NCBI GenBank assembly: GCA_002221725.1
Contig: NJFT01000292.1
Coordinates: 1-41,782, forward strand
Length of the DNA stretch: 41,782 nucleotides
Reading direction: 5' to 3'
Source of the DNA: Scedosporium boydii
Taxonomy: Eukaryota > Ascomycota > Sordariomycetes > Microascales > Microascaceae
Part shown: positions 30,981 through 41,782 of the stretch, piece after piece
How positions within the stretch are numbered: the first letter of the stretch is position 1
Layout: each line of letters begins with the position of its first letter
The notes under the pieces: model-generated
Told to the model about the DNA's origin: nothing
Database searches by the model: none
The model's input: only the letters and a program-made list of their open reading frames with translations
Position numbers and translations under genes: made by a program

Positions 30981-33900
30981 AAGACGGCGAAAAGAAGAAA
31001 AATATTCAGAGTAGAAAGTGGTATAACCTTGCGCAGTTGTTTTAGTATCCTAGGAATGAAGGGACCTCCTCTGTGTAGTACGGCTCTTTAGGCACCACTC
31101 CAGGCTTCCACGATCATGGTTCTTTTCTCCGCGGGATCACGATGAGGCCGACGCAATGATTGTTACCGCTGAGAGTCGCAAATTGCGCTGGGGAATAAAT
31201 TCGGAACGAGAAATTGAGAGAGGCAAAAAATATCAACAGCACTACAGTCTTAAGCGAATGACTAGAGGTGAGTAGAAAAGCACGCTGGACCGAGATCTCT
31301 TCGCAAAGAAACGATGTTTTGGTTGAATCCTCCAGAAAACATCGCCAAAACCGAACTCAACTATTATTTCGTATCTTAAGAACGGGGACAGAAAATTCCC
31401 CCTTCCCCAGTGCATGCTGGGGGCGTATTTGGTGTAACCTTGGGCCAGCCAAAAGCGGTCAAGTCCCAGGCACCATCAGACGACTCTTCGGGCTTAACCC
31501 AACAGTGAGGGAATGTGAGATAAAGGCCTGGCAAAGTCGAGGCCGAGTCTACTTTGTAGCCTTCGAATGAAGAGTCTGTTAAAAAAATGAAATCCCTATG
31601 GCGCGAACACGAACCTTCATAGCGACCGCGGGCTATCGTGAGCAATCGGGGGTTAAGCCCGCCTTCTTAAATCTGGCGAGGCGCCATGCCATTGATGTGT
31701 CCCAAATTGGGTCCGCATCTCCGTTCCTCCCAAAGGATGCGATCCCTGCAGCAGGATATTAACCCAAAATCCGGCATTTTGGCCGAGATTCGGGAACTGA
31801 CCAATCACCAGGGTCTCCTCCGAGTGTTCGTAAATCCACCAACTCTGGTGCAACTCTGGTGTAGTTAATGGGTTCATGAGCCTCTCCTCATTCTTCCAAG
31901 CCTCTGTGGCTGGACCATCTCGTGGCTCACTGAGGGGGACGGATAAGTCCAAAGATCTGCAGTGCAAAGACCAGAGACGGTAAGCACCCACTCCAAGGCT
32001 AGCGTAGATCTCCAGTCTGGGGAAACGCTGGTATAAATGTGAAGATGCAACCTCGAAGGGTTTCGAGACATCGTAGTATTCGGAGAGAAACCATTGCTTC
32101 TAACCTCGAGCAGGAAGGTGGATAAAGCCTTTGCAGCGGACATTTCTCTATTCGGAGGGACGACGAAATCTCGGCAGCCATCATGGCTTAGCCAGTGCTT
32201 GCAATCGTGATGAAAATACTACATCCCTCCTGTCAAGAGTTCCTCTTCCCTCGCAACCCGAGCGATGGCTCCCTGCTTTTTCATCATCCACAGTTACCAT
32301 TAGGACCTCCGAACCCCACCAGCTGTCTGCTTTGAGAAGTAGTATTAGCGCCATCGTGAAGCGGCTACACCCATCTATCCGCTCCGGCAGAGACGGAAGA
32401 AGCACGATTTCTTCTCTAGTCTTGCTTTGCAGTCCCGGTGGAAGCAGAGAAATTGATGTCTTGTGTGTCAGAATGCGACCTTCAGCGTCGTGAGGTGCAG
32501 ACCGGGCCGAATGCCTTGGTCATTCGATTGCCTTGAAGAAAAGCAGAGTTGGAGATGTAACAACAAATGTCTTGGGCGTGACGTTGCTGATGGATGCGAG
32601 GAGAAACATTTCGACCCGTGATGGTTGATCTGGAGGTATGTTTCATGGCATATACCGGAGGGGAAGCGCCTCTTTTTCGACAAAGAGGAGATCGTGAGTA
32701 GGATAATGTCGATTGCTCGTTGAATCAAGACCAGGCGGGGCATTTGTGGCCAGATGTCAGACACTCTCCAGGTACGGAGTACGTGACCATGACAGATCCA
32801 TCGATTGAGTTCCAGTTACGTACAAGATCACGGCAAGAGTACCGAACCCGGTACTTTTGTCCTTCGTACACCCCGTCGGAAATGCTCCGTTGATGCATGA
32901 AGATCCAATACGTTTAATGGCAATGATTCTAGTAATCAGATCTTGATGCTTTAATCGACACTTCATCCATCGAACAATGGCCCAGTGTCGTTGATGGAAG
33001 GCAAGGTAGGCGGCGCTACAACCTGGCTGGGCCGTTCCCGAGCTCAGATGGGAACATAGCGAAATTGAATCAATTTAAACTCCTCACGCTGCCTACTTCG
33101 CAACACTTAACACTTGCAACATCGATCGAGGATGGATTGATTGATGCTAATAACCAGTGTAAGCGCCCCTAAACTGCCTCATAATTGGCTCTATGGCCAC
33201 CCTTGGCTCTGTAAAATCCTTAATCCGGAATACAATGATTTCTCTCCTTGAGCCTCAACCTCGACATAATCTAGACTCTGGACTTTAGTCTAGCTCAGTT
33301 CGACTCGTGCTTTGCAGGCGCGTAGGCATTCAAATTGATTCCTTCGCATCAACTGCAGCGCCCCTAGTCATTTCCATTGGCCATGGCTCGCATAAAGTCA
33401 ATCATCAAGTCCCACCATGATAGGTCCGTCCGCTGTCCCTGACACCCTCCACTTTGCCAATTCCCCCACTCCATTGTCCCACTCTATCCATCCCATACCA
33501 GTTCGCTACATCCTCCACCCCAGTTCATCCATTCATCCCAGTTGATGCCATCCCATCTTTCTCCCATTCCGGTTACATTGGGCTTCCTTCCGAAAGCATA
33601 TCCCCCCTTTACCTACATCCTGTTCGTGATTATTCGACAAACCCTCTCTCTCGTCTCGCTTAAACAGGCGATCCCCTCCGTTGGGTGGGCACGTTTAATA
33701 CTGCATGGCAGATTCCGGCATCAATCTATATTATCGGTGATCCGCTTCTGCCGCATGACATCCGCCGCCGATCTGCCTTCACATGTAAGCCACCATGTTT
33801 GTTTCCTTGTTCTGATAAATATATTAAATATATGTCTATACTCTGTTGGTCCTGGAAAACAAGATGCTACGCCTTGAAAACTTGGCTTGAAGCATAGAGG

Positions 33901-34940
33901 CATGATGATTGGAATCAACTACATCGTTGATGGCGTGGCTCATAGTATAAATGCTCTCATAATAATAGCTCAGGAGCTTGAGTGGAGCACACGCACGCCC
34001 AGTCAACGTGGCCCGGTGTAAGTGGGGAGGGAATTGCCCCCGTCTTGGTTTCGGTGTTTGGACGGTAGTCGTGTTGGGTCATTGATGTTGTGCCATCCGG
34101 CATTACAGGCAGACCCCTGACAATATCTTCGCTTGGTCGCACACACAATCCTGCGAGTCTTGTGTGCCAGCTTCTTCCTAACTGGCCCAAATGTAAAACG
34201 CCTTGTAGGAACAACCCCAGGCACGTCTTCCCCTTAACTTAGTTTCCAGCCCAATTAACAGATTCTTGCCTCCTCATTTGACAGAAACATTTTGTAGAAG
34301 ATGCGAGGAAGGAGAAGACACGACAACTAGGAGATTGTAATGGCAGCGAAGAGATGTGGTGACCAGGGCTAGGTCGCATCGAGTTGGCCAACTGATGAAG
34401 GGGAAAGAGAAAATGAAAAGAAAGTTACCCTTTTGATGGAACATGCCAGCGAGCATGGTAGGTCGTTGTTGGGCATGCCATCTTCAATCCTACCTTGACT
34501 TCCTTTTTATTCTGCACACCCACTCCTCCTTCTAAGGTTTTGGGCTGTCGTCTCCTCTTTCCTCTCTTTTTCCAAGGTTGCGCTTGCCTTGACAGTCATT
34601 CCCTTCGATACCCTCTCTCAACTGGCATTGAGCCTCGCAGACACTCGTTTCTCTTCACAATACCACTTTCTCCTTTCGTTCTTTTATCGCCGAACAACAT
34701 CTTGTTCGCATTGTTACGCTTCATAGAGTGAAACGTTTCTTTCACCTCGGGGTTGGAGACAGCACCATTCATACATTCCTTCTCTTCTCGCATCTATATA
34801 TCCATATCTTCACTCCTTGGAAGCAAGTCCTTCCACCTTAGACATCTCCACCGCAACGAGCTTTCTTTCAAGCTATCCAACAGCGCAAACGTCCCATTCT
34901 CTGCACGGATATCTTCTTCTAAACGCATATATAAGTCATC
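30981..34940. other. 4-kb region without a recognised gene
   Basis: The open frames here are short, overlap on both strands, and none carries a known domain. One minus frame (31376-31645) includes YLTFPHCW, which weakly recalls the HET motif YxxLSHCWG but lacks the rest. A plus stretch 33667-33897 begins at an AAACAG acceptor-like site and reads WVGTFNTAWQIPASIYIIGD, with no clear partner exon. One TACGGAGTA occurs near 32773. The right edge (34495-34940) is CT-rich and is probably the leader of the GH16 gene. Confidence 0.45.
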
Positions 34941-35907
34941 ATGTACTCCTGGGGTCTGCTCCTCTTGGCCTTTAGCCAGGCAGTCGCTGCCTGGGGTGCG
35001 CCAGGCTACGGAGGCTATAGACTCGTCTGGCAAGATGACTTCGCAGGCGGCGCAGGCGAACTCCCCAACGGTAACAACTGGAATATGATCACCAACCTGA
35101 GGGTCAACAACGAGCTTCAAGATTACACCACATCCAACAGGAACCTCCAGAGGAGCGGCGGCAGCACTCTGCAGATCGTCCCGTGGTACGAGAACGGCAA
35201 GTGGACGTCGGGCCGCGTCGAATCTAAGTACGAGTTCACCCCGGAAGCCGGCCGTCTCACCATGGCCGAGGCGCGGATCCGATTCGGTGATAACCCCATC
35301 GCGAACAAGAAGGGCTATTGGCCCGCCTTTTGGCTCCTAGGTGCTTCCATCCGACGGGGCACCGACTGGCCCCGCTGCGGCGAAATCGACATCCTCGAAA
35401 CGGTTAATGGCCAACTCCGCGGTCTCGCTACTGTGCATTGCGACGTCTATCCCGGTGGGATTTGCAACGAGCCTATCGGTAGGGGCGCGTCAACGGGGTT
35501 CCCAGATCAGGGTTGGCACAACTGGAGAGTGGTTTGGGACCGCCGAAACGGTGACTGGACTCAGCAGACTATCACCTGGTACCTTAATGAGCAGCAGTTC
35601 CATCAAGTTGCTGGATGGTCTATTGGAAGTGAGGGCATCTGGCAGACCTTGGCCCACTCGCCCATGTATTTCATCCTTAACATGGCGGTTGGCGGTGATC
35701 TGGTAAGTGCTCGACGAGGCTCTTTTCTTGATCAAGTGGACACCTTGATACATTTTCCTTCTTTCTTTCTTTTTTTTTTTCCTGGTCGGGCTAGTTTGGC
35801 TAACACTTTCTTTTCCTCCACAGCCCGGAGCCCCCGACGGCAACACCTGGGACGGCTATGGTAGCATGATGGAAGTCGCATACGTTGCCCACTACGTCCA
35901 GTCGTGA
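34941..35907 (+). CDS. Secreted glycoside hydrolase family 16 endo-beta-1,3(4)-glucanase
   Basis: 281-aa secreted enzyme, predicted to cut beta-1,3 or mixed beta-1,3/1,4 glucans. Two exons, 34941-35702 and 35824-35907; the 121-nt intron starts GTAAGT and ends CTCCACAG; joining gives AVGGDLPGAPDGNTW. A signal peptide covers about residues 1-17 (hydrophobic core LLLLAFSQAVAA). The catalytic signature EIDILE gives nucleophile E148, helper D150 and acid/base E153. Conserved GH16 blocks include RLVWQDDF, SGRVESKYEF, GYWPAFWLLG and FILNMAVGGDL. The family is certain; whether it acts on plant, algal or its own wall glucans is inference. The exact start is set by the signal peptide. Confidence 0.94.
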
Positions 35908-37462
35908 GGACAAGACTCGGATCAATGAGCCAGGATCATGGATTCTCTTGGACCTTGCGTTCTCTTCGAAATGTATATATTGCCTTTGTTGTATTTAAAA
36001 ATGAAACACACGCCCTCTACAGCGCTAATAAAGAGGGGCGTCTGTCAATATACTGAGACTTGACAATGAATGGAAGTAGGAATGAGATGTGCTGTCTTGC
36101 GGAATCGGATCTTTTGTATGTCCGTTCTTCAAGGACAATGGGATGGACACGACAGCTCGTGCAAGCCTGTCGCCACACATTTATCGTCACGTGATCCAAT
36201 AAATCGCCAGCGCCAGAACAAAAGCACAACTGTCTCCTGCCTAATCTGTGATGAATAACTTGGAACTGTAAGTTGTCGTGTCCAGAAACAATGAACCCCC
36301 GGCGATGTCGGTGGGTCGCCGAGTCATCAGGAGCACAGGCGACATGTCGAATCACCCGACTGATGTCCGATCCCGGAAGCCACCGGAATATGGGACCAAG
36401 CTGTATCAGCGCAGGCCAAGCTTGGCCCTAATTGGGCGCTAGCGCTCGAACTGAGGTCATTTCCCCAGATTTCCATCTCGGTCGGGGCGGAAGTGTAAGC
36501 AGAACAGTGGAGAACAGAGGGAATTTGACCAGGGCCAGCAGTGGTAGTGTACAAGTTACAACGTACCCAATAATCAGCTCATCAACTCATCAATGGCCTA
36601 ATCGAAGCTAATTACTGATGAGCAACTGACAAGGAAGCTCCGCTACAGTGTCCGCGTGCTCATTCCTCGAGTAACGTACGAGGAACGTACATCATTGTAG
36701 TTACGTAGTTCACGGTGAAGTGTTTCGTATCTGCTGGGCAGACCACTTTTTGCTGTACTAATCAAGTATCAATTGATCAATCGATCTGTTTGTTCCCTGC
36801 ACCAATCCGATGCCCCCCCTGAGCAGCTCCACGGCAAGCTCAAGTCACGCGATTCCCTTCGGCATGTTGTACACATACCCGGTCGACCACAGTTGACCGT
36901 CTATTGTCTTGGTATCAGTACTGGATCCCATGACAGCTTCCCTTGCCGGAACGTAAGGGGTCTCATAACCCTCACAAGCTGGTACCCCCGCCGGGTACAA
37001 TCAATAGCCAGCAGAGGCAAGACCAGCCCAGCCCAGCCCAGCCCTTTTGTTCCCACAAATGAACGAGTAAGCTGGCCTCACGGGCTGACCTGGCCAAGGA
37101 ACATGGTTGCCCCTCCCTCTTTCTGTCCTCTTAGTCCGCAGGTCCCCCTTTCCCCTCATCGACGTAGTTAAACTTCCCCCCTCCTTCAAGCTTCGGAACC
37201 TTCCATCTTCCCCCTTTCAACTCTCACACAAACACACACAAACACTCAGAACTCACCATCATCGCTGTACGTCATCCCCGGACAGGTATTCATCTCTTCT
37301 CTTGAGATTCATTCTACGCTGAAGCTTGCTTCCACCTCATTCGAACTTGCCGGATTTGTAGTACTGTCTGCTAACATCGCCGGTTGGACAAGTTCGCTCT
37401 TCTTGAAACCCCCGCATCAACCCCGCCTCACCAGAGCTCCCCAACAACAAACAACCGCAAAC
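35908..37462. other. Intergenic region, GH16 to DUF6699 gene
   Basis: No recognised gene. It holds the 3' UTR of the glucanase, a palindromic ACGTAC-rich stretch at about 36674-36712, a tandem GCCCA tract (about 37023-37042) and a C/T-rich leader before 37463. Confidence 0.5.
37023..37042. repeat. Short tandem CCAGC repeat
   Basis: About four perfect copies of a 5-base CCAGC unit in intergenic DNA. This is ordinary low-complexity sequence. Confidence 0.85.
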
Positions 37463-38162
37463 ATGGCGGCGACAGCGAAGAAGACTGACGTTAGGAACAT
37501 CAACGATCTTGGTATGTTGTCTTACTCATCGAGAGCCAGTTGGCCCCTACCGTCTGGTATCCCTAGCCTTACCTTCACGTGCTAATTGGGCATCCGACAC
37601 GTCATAGAGAAGGAAGGAATCGAGTTGAAGATCAGCCCTGAGACTCAAAAGACGGGATGGTAAGTTTTGATTAGCGAGGCATACCATGCCGTGTCTTCTT
37701 CTCTCTATTTTCCAGTGTCCGGGAAACTGAGTGTGGATGGTGGTCTAGGAAAATAAACACTTCCCCCTCGACGGTAGACGACCCGGCCGTCCTCAAGGAG
37801 CTCCTCACCACTCCTGCGGTCAAGAGGATTGACCTTCAGTTCCCCCTCGGAATCGAGGTGACTGCCCGTAACCTCAAGGGCGTCACGATCAAGGATGCGT
37901 TAGACGCAATTCACAAGGCCTATAAGAAGAGGGTAAGATGACACCGCACCGACTCCGGCGAGCCGTGTCCTCGGGGCTTCGACACCTATCATTGTAATTA
38001 TTCAATGACGCTAATCTTCTTTCACTGCTACAGGCTGATGACGAGTTGGACAATCCCTACCTCGCTGGTTTCGAGTGGGACAAGGAGGAGTCGTGGACGA
38101 AACTCATTGTGCATCTCTCCAAGACTTCCAGTGCCCCCATAGAAAAGAAGAAGAAGAAATAA
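37463..38162 (+). CDS. Small DUF6699-like protein
   Basis: 148-aa protein, four exons: 37463-37511, 37608-37659, 37716-37932, 38034-38162. Introns start GTATGT, GTAAGT and GTAAGA; acceptors are CATAG, TTCCAG and CTACAG; all joins keep frame. The middle (TPAVKRIDLQFPLGIEVTA, then GVTIKDALDAIHKAYKK) matches the pattern of the fungal DUF6699 family, whose role is unknown. The C-terminus ends in a Lys run that could bind nucleic acid or act as a nuclear signal (inference). Exon 3's start is the least certain boundary: the chosen join reads TGCVRETECGWWSRKIN, and a later acceptor at GTCTAG is possible. Confidence 0.65.
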
Positions 38163-39384
38163 GCTGCACGCTAAACTGATCGATGCCGGCTACTCACTAT
38201 AGTCGACGCTTCTCAACCTCATCGGTCTTCAGTTCGGGTAGCTGCTGCTGCCGTTTGGTCATGCCTTATGGGAAATATGTCGGGGGAGGTTACGGGAGTG
38301 GCATATTTTGCAACGGACTGGCTGCACCATATTATATTATACATACATATTGTAAAACAGCTGACGATGGACTTTGTGATATTGGGACGAGAGCTGGCTT
38401 GCCCTGACGCTATTGCTTAATATACATTGTTCTGCTGTCAATTCGAGCTGGTGGCTAGACCGTGATGGCCTCTACCGTGATCTTGCGAAAACCAGAAGTG
38501 ATATGCGAGTGCGACGTGCGCTGCGTCGATGTGCCATAGCCCTCCACACAATCGATGTAGTTCTTAGGTTGCTCACGTTCTCCCATTTACCCCAGATCAC
38601 GAAAGTGGGGGGCTTCTCAACGCCTTGAACTAACACCAAGATAATGCATGATCCAAGGCGGGGTGCGAGTTCAGCTTAAGGTGGGGCAGCGTCGGAGAAG
38701 GAACTGGTTGGTTCGGTCTTAGTGGGTTAACATCATTATGTGTGAATTGGTAGTAATATTGTTAATTTACAAACATGGCCGATATCCACCACTCTGCGGG
38801 TGCCAGAACTTTCCTGAGGACATTTCCGCACAGAGAGATGTAATTTCACTTTCTCTTAAGACCTTTAAAGGGCTCGCTCCTAAGAGAAATAAAATAGAAT
38901 CCTCAGGATTTATGCCGACCTCCAACATTGAATCTGAGGCCTGCACAAATCCCAGTGTTTGCTGCATCATTGCAGACATCTGACGTAAGGTCCGTCGCTT
39001 TCGGCTCACAGACGCGGATTCTCTCTGGCTTCACTCGGTTATCGACGGGCCACTCCGCGTTCCACGACATGCATGTGTAGAGTGCGGAAAGCTCCCATCT
39101 TAAACTCCCGGGAACAGCCATCAGCGGCATCCAACAAGTTCGGGGAAAGGACACCGAGTAAGTTGTTCCCGGTTCTAAGCTGGGACGTCGGGATTGTTAA
39201 AATGGAGGTCGGCTGCCCCTCTCTCCTTCCCGGACTCCTCGATTGGTGAAACTAACCTCATCTGTAGAACTTGGGAATCTGGTTATATCAAACCAATTCG
39301 AGTGTTCCTACCTTTGAGACAGGATAATCCTTGTTCTTTGTCTTTTTTATACCTTCTTCCTCCTCTGTATTTTAGTTGTTCACG
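38163..39384. other. Intergenic region upstream of hmgA
   Basis: Contains only short, overlapping frames without a domain. A CT-rich run ending in TTTTAG (about 39358-39374), ten bases before the hmgA start, may be the 3' end of a leader intron. Confidence 0.5.
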
Positions 39385-40870
39385 ATGCCTACGACGGAGT
39401 TCAGTTTCGCCGAAAAGTACCGGTACCAGACCGGCTTCGACTCTTATCTCGAGTTTGTCATCACTCATTCCCCAAGGCTGGGCAACGTGCCTAATTTGGT
39501 CTTAATATGAATGTTGCTAACACGGAACTTTTCCCTCATGAAGGAGTGAAGCTGTGAAAGGCTCCCTTCCCATTGGCGCCAACTCGCCCCAGAAGCCGGC
39601 GCACGGCTTATACGCCGAGAAGCTATCCGGTACGGCCTTCACGGCCCCGCGGCACGAGAACAAGCAGACATGGCTCTACAGGATACTCCCGTCCTGCTCC
39701 CACCCGCCCTTCGAGAGCTCAGAGACCAAAGCCGAAGCCGTCGTTGACTTCTCGAAGCTGGAATACATCCCCGACCAACTCCGGTGGGATCCCTTCGACC
39801 ATAACGAGTCCAAAGACCTGGACTTCGTGACGGGCTTGCGCCTCGTGGCCGGCGCGGGCGACCCTACCCTCAAGCAGGGAATCGGGATCTACATCTACGC
39901 GGCGGGGAAGAGCATGGCCGAAAACGCCGCCTTCTACTCTGCCGACGGTGATCTCTTGATCGTGGCGCAGGAGGGCGTTTTGGATATCCGGACGGAGCAG
40001 GGATGGCTGCTCGTGCGCCCGATGGAGATTTGCGTCATCCCCCGGGGCGTCAAGTATCAAGTCCACCTGCCTTCGGGACCCGCTCGGGGTTACGCCCTCG
40101 AGCTGTACCAGAACCACTTCATCCTTCCTGAGCTGGGCCCCATCGGCTCCAACGGGCTAGCCAACGCGCGAGACTTCCAAGCCCCCGTGGCGTGCTTCAG
40201 CGAAGACCACGGCACGACAGCCTCGGATGGACCGAACGCGTACACCGTGACCGTCAAGTTCAACAACGCGCTCTTCGAGACGAAGCAAGCACACACGCCT
40301 TTCGACGTCGTAGCCTGGCACGGAAACTACTACCCCTTCAAATACGACCTAGGCCGCTTCAACACCATCGGGTCCATTTCCTATGACCACCCAGACCCCA
40401 GCATCTTCACTGTGCTCTCGGCCCCGTCTGGCCTCCCGGGAACCGCCGTCGCCGACTTCGTCATCTTCCCGCCCCGCTGGCTCGTGGCGGAGGATACCTT
40501 CCGCCCTCCCTGGTATCACAGGAACACGATGAGCGAGTTCATGGGCCTTATTCTCGGCGCGTACGATGCTAAGCGTGGAGGGAGTGGCGGGTTCGTTCCG
40601 GGAGGTGCGAGCTTGCATAATGTTATGAGTGGACATGGGCCGGATGAGGCGAGTTACGAGGGGGCGAGGAATGCGGAGTTGAAGCCGGCCAAGGTTGGGG
40701 AGGGGAGCTGCGCTTTCATGTTTGAGAGTTGTTTGATGGTGGGTGTGACGGAGTGGGGGTTGAAGACGTGTAAGAAGGTTCAGGAGGGGTATAATGCGGA
40801 GAGTTGGGGTGGTGTTAAGGTGCACTGGAAGAAGCCCGAAGGAGAGCCTGGTAACGCGCACCTTCTGTAA
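39385..40870 (+). CDS. hmgA: Homogentisate 1,2-dioxygenase
   Basis: Fe(II) enzyme that opens the homogentisate ring to maleylacetoacetate, the third step of tyrosine degradation. Two exons, 39385-39452 and 39544-40870, 464 aa. The 91-nt intron starts GTTTGT and ends ATGAAG; joining gives [17 protein letters not shown], as in other family members. Conserved blocks: [54 protein letters not shown]. The iron site is in [15 protein letters not shown] (a His and a Glu) and [12 protein letters not shown] (a second His), matching human H335, E341 and H371. The length is normal and the frame intact. Its pathway partner, fumarylacetoacetase, lies 14 kb to the left on minus. Confidence 0.97.
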
Positions 40871-41782
40871 GTGACTTGGAAGGCATGGCTACGGTATTAC
40901 GATGGGTCAAGGAGGGTTTAGGATGCCCATTGGAGGCTTCTCAGTCTGATGGTGAGATTGCGATTTGAGTCGAGGTCTCTTACTGTTAGCCTAGGCTTGT
41001 AGTTCACATTGATGCCAATCTTAAAAATGCTATGTAAGTTACCGCCACAATGCAGATGCTATTGGCAACTTCCCGACTCGTACTTGGTGCCCGAGACTTT
41101 TTGTCAACGTCTTGACCATGTCCGCGGCCCATCCTCATTTTCAGCACGGCTCGCCTTGTCTCTCCCTCTAAACTCCTAATTAGAAGGTCGTATTGGGTGG
41201 CTAGCGGACTTTTTTTCTTCTTGTCTTTCCCCACGCTGCTCAATCTCGACCTTCTCTCAGGCGACTCGTCTCCCCCATAGATGATTCGTTAGCGGCCAGG
41301 TGATCAATGAATGCAAGTCCCAGCCCAGATGTCTGTCCGTACACCGCCGGATGAGAACCTTCCGGTTCGCCTCACCGATGTAGGGCCGAGCCTCATCCGC
41401 ATTTTAAGATTTAAAGGGTTTTCGTGAGGCTGAAAAGCCTTCTCAAGACGGAAACCATATCCGGCGCTATTTTGCTTAGGGGGTTGGAGGTGTTGGAGGC
41501 GTATTTTCTACCCTTCACCGGTCTTCATCTTTTATTATTTTTTCTATGCCTTCTCTCTTATCTTCTTTCCTTTTTCGGCCGATTGTGGTTAGATGGTGTG
41601 GTTTTATATCTTCGGGGTTTGTTTCGTAACAAAAGGACGAATGTGTTTCTCCTTGAGAAACACGGATAATTTTTTTCTTATTCTATTTATGGAAGAGGAT
41701 GAAGAAAGTTTTTGGGAAAAGCTGGGGGCATGTAACCCGGTTCCTGGATACGACATAATATTGCTTTTTCTTCTCAGGGACT
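40871..41782. other. 3' region of hmgA and right edge
   Basis: No recognised gene. The frame at 41424-41669 is Leu/Phe-rich and lies in T-rich sequence, so it is probably composition rather than a gene; it may be the leader of a gene beyond the window. Confidence 0.5.

Noticed and set aside
31376..31645. HET-domain protein
   Set aside because: Only one short resemblance (FPHCW); the flanking HET motifs are missing. Kept only as a remark.
33667..33897. 77-codon plus frame starting at an acceptor-like AAACAG
   Set aside because: The upstream candidate exon (ATG near 33382) ends in the wrong phase, and no other partner was found.
41424..41669. 81-codon membrane-like frame
   Set aside because: Leu/Phe content follows from T-rich DNA; no conserved feature.

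Overview
The window looks like nuclear DNA of a filamentous ascomycete (Pezizomycotina, probably a Sordariomycete; the class is inferred from gene content and cannot be proven here). The evidence is short (about 40-200 nt) GT-AG introns with CTRAC-type branch points, typical fungal proteins (Sup35, Hse1, Zn2Cys6 regulator, homogentisate dioxygenase), CT-rich leaders and long intergenic spaces. I see no operons, CRISPR, rRNA, convincing tRNA or intact transposon. Spliced models were built by joining frames at splice sites; every reported model stays in frame across all junctions.

Left part (1-17.5 kb): about 2.6 kb with no recognised gene; sup35/eRF3 on minus (2603-5091, three exons, Q/G/Y-rich prion-like N-terminus); a weak small gene candidate on minus (5652-6145); a Yrb30-like RanGTP-binding protein on plus (6296-8336); hse1 (ESCRT-0, VHS-UIM-SH3) on plus (9106-11422, six exons, one apparent GC-AG intron); a JmjC/cupin-8 oxygenase on minus (11864-12955); casein kinase II beta subunit on plus (14013-15235); and a cytochrome P450 on minus (15885-17471).

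Middle part (17.5-31 kb): an unrecognised multi-exon candidate on plus (17839-18489); a Zn2Cys6 transcription factor on minus (18832-21779) with a 17-nt micro-exon that splits the first zinc-ligand codon; fumarylacetoacetase on minus (23661-25108); a sulfotransferase-like P-loop protein with a C-terminal membrane anchor on minus (26603-27530); and an orphan seven-TM protein on minus (29463-30980). Stop-free, coding-like stretches of uncertain status lie at 26131-26361 and 28090-28449.

Right part (31-41.8 kb): a gene-poor 4 kb gap, a secreted GH16 glucanase on plus (34941-35907), a small DUF6699-like protein on plus (37463-38162) and homogentisate 1,2-dioxygenase on plus (39385-40870).

Functional links: homogentisate dioxygenase and fumarylacetoacetase are two steps of phenylalanine/tyrosine degradation. 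They lie within 15 kb of each other with other genes between, and a Zn2Cys6 regulator is next to the second, which suggests a loosened version of the catabolic cluster known in Aspergillus. The other recognised genes are housekeeping (translation termination, nuclear transport, endosomal sorting, CK2) or accessory enzymes. I saw no clearly new multi-gene system; the best leads are the uncharacterised coding stretches, unusual splice structures and a 9-mer (TACTTCGTA) that recurs in intergenic DNA.
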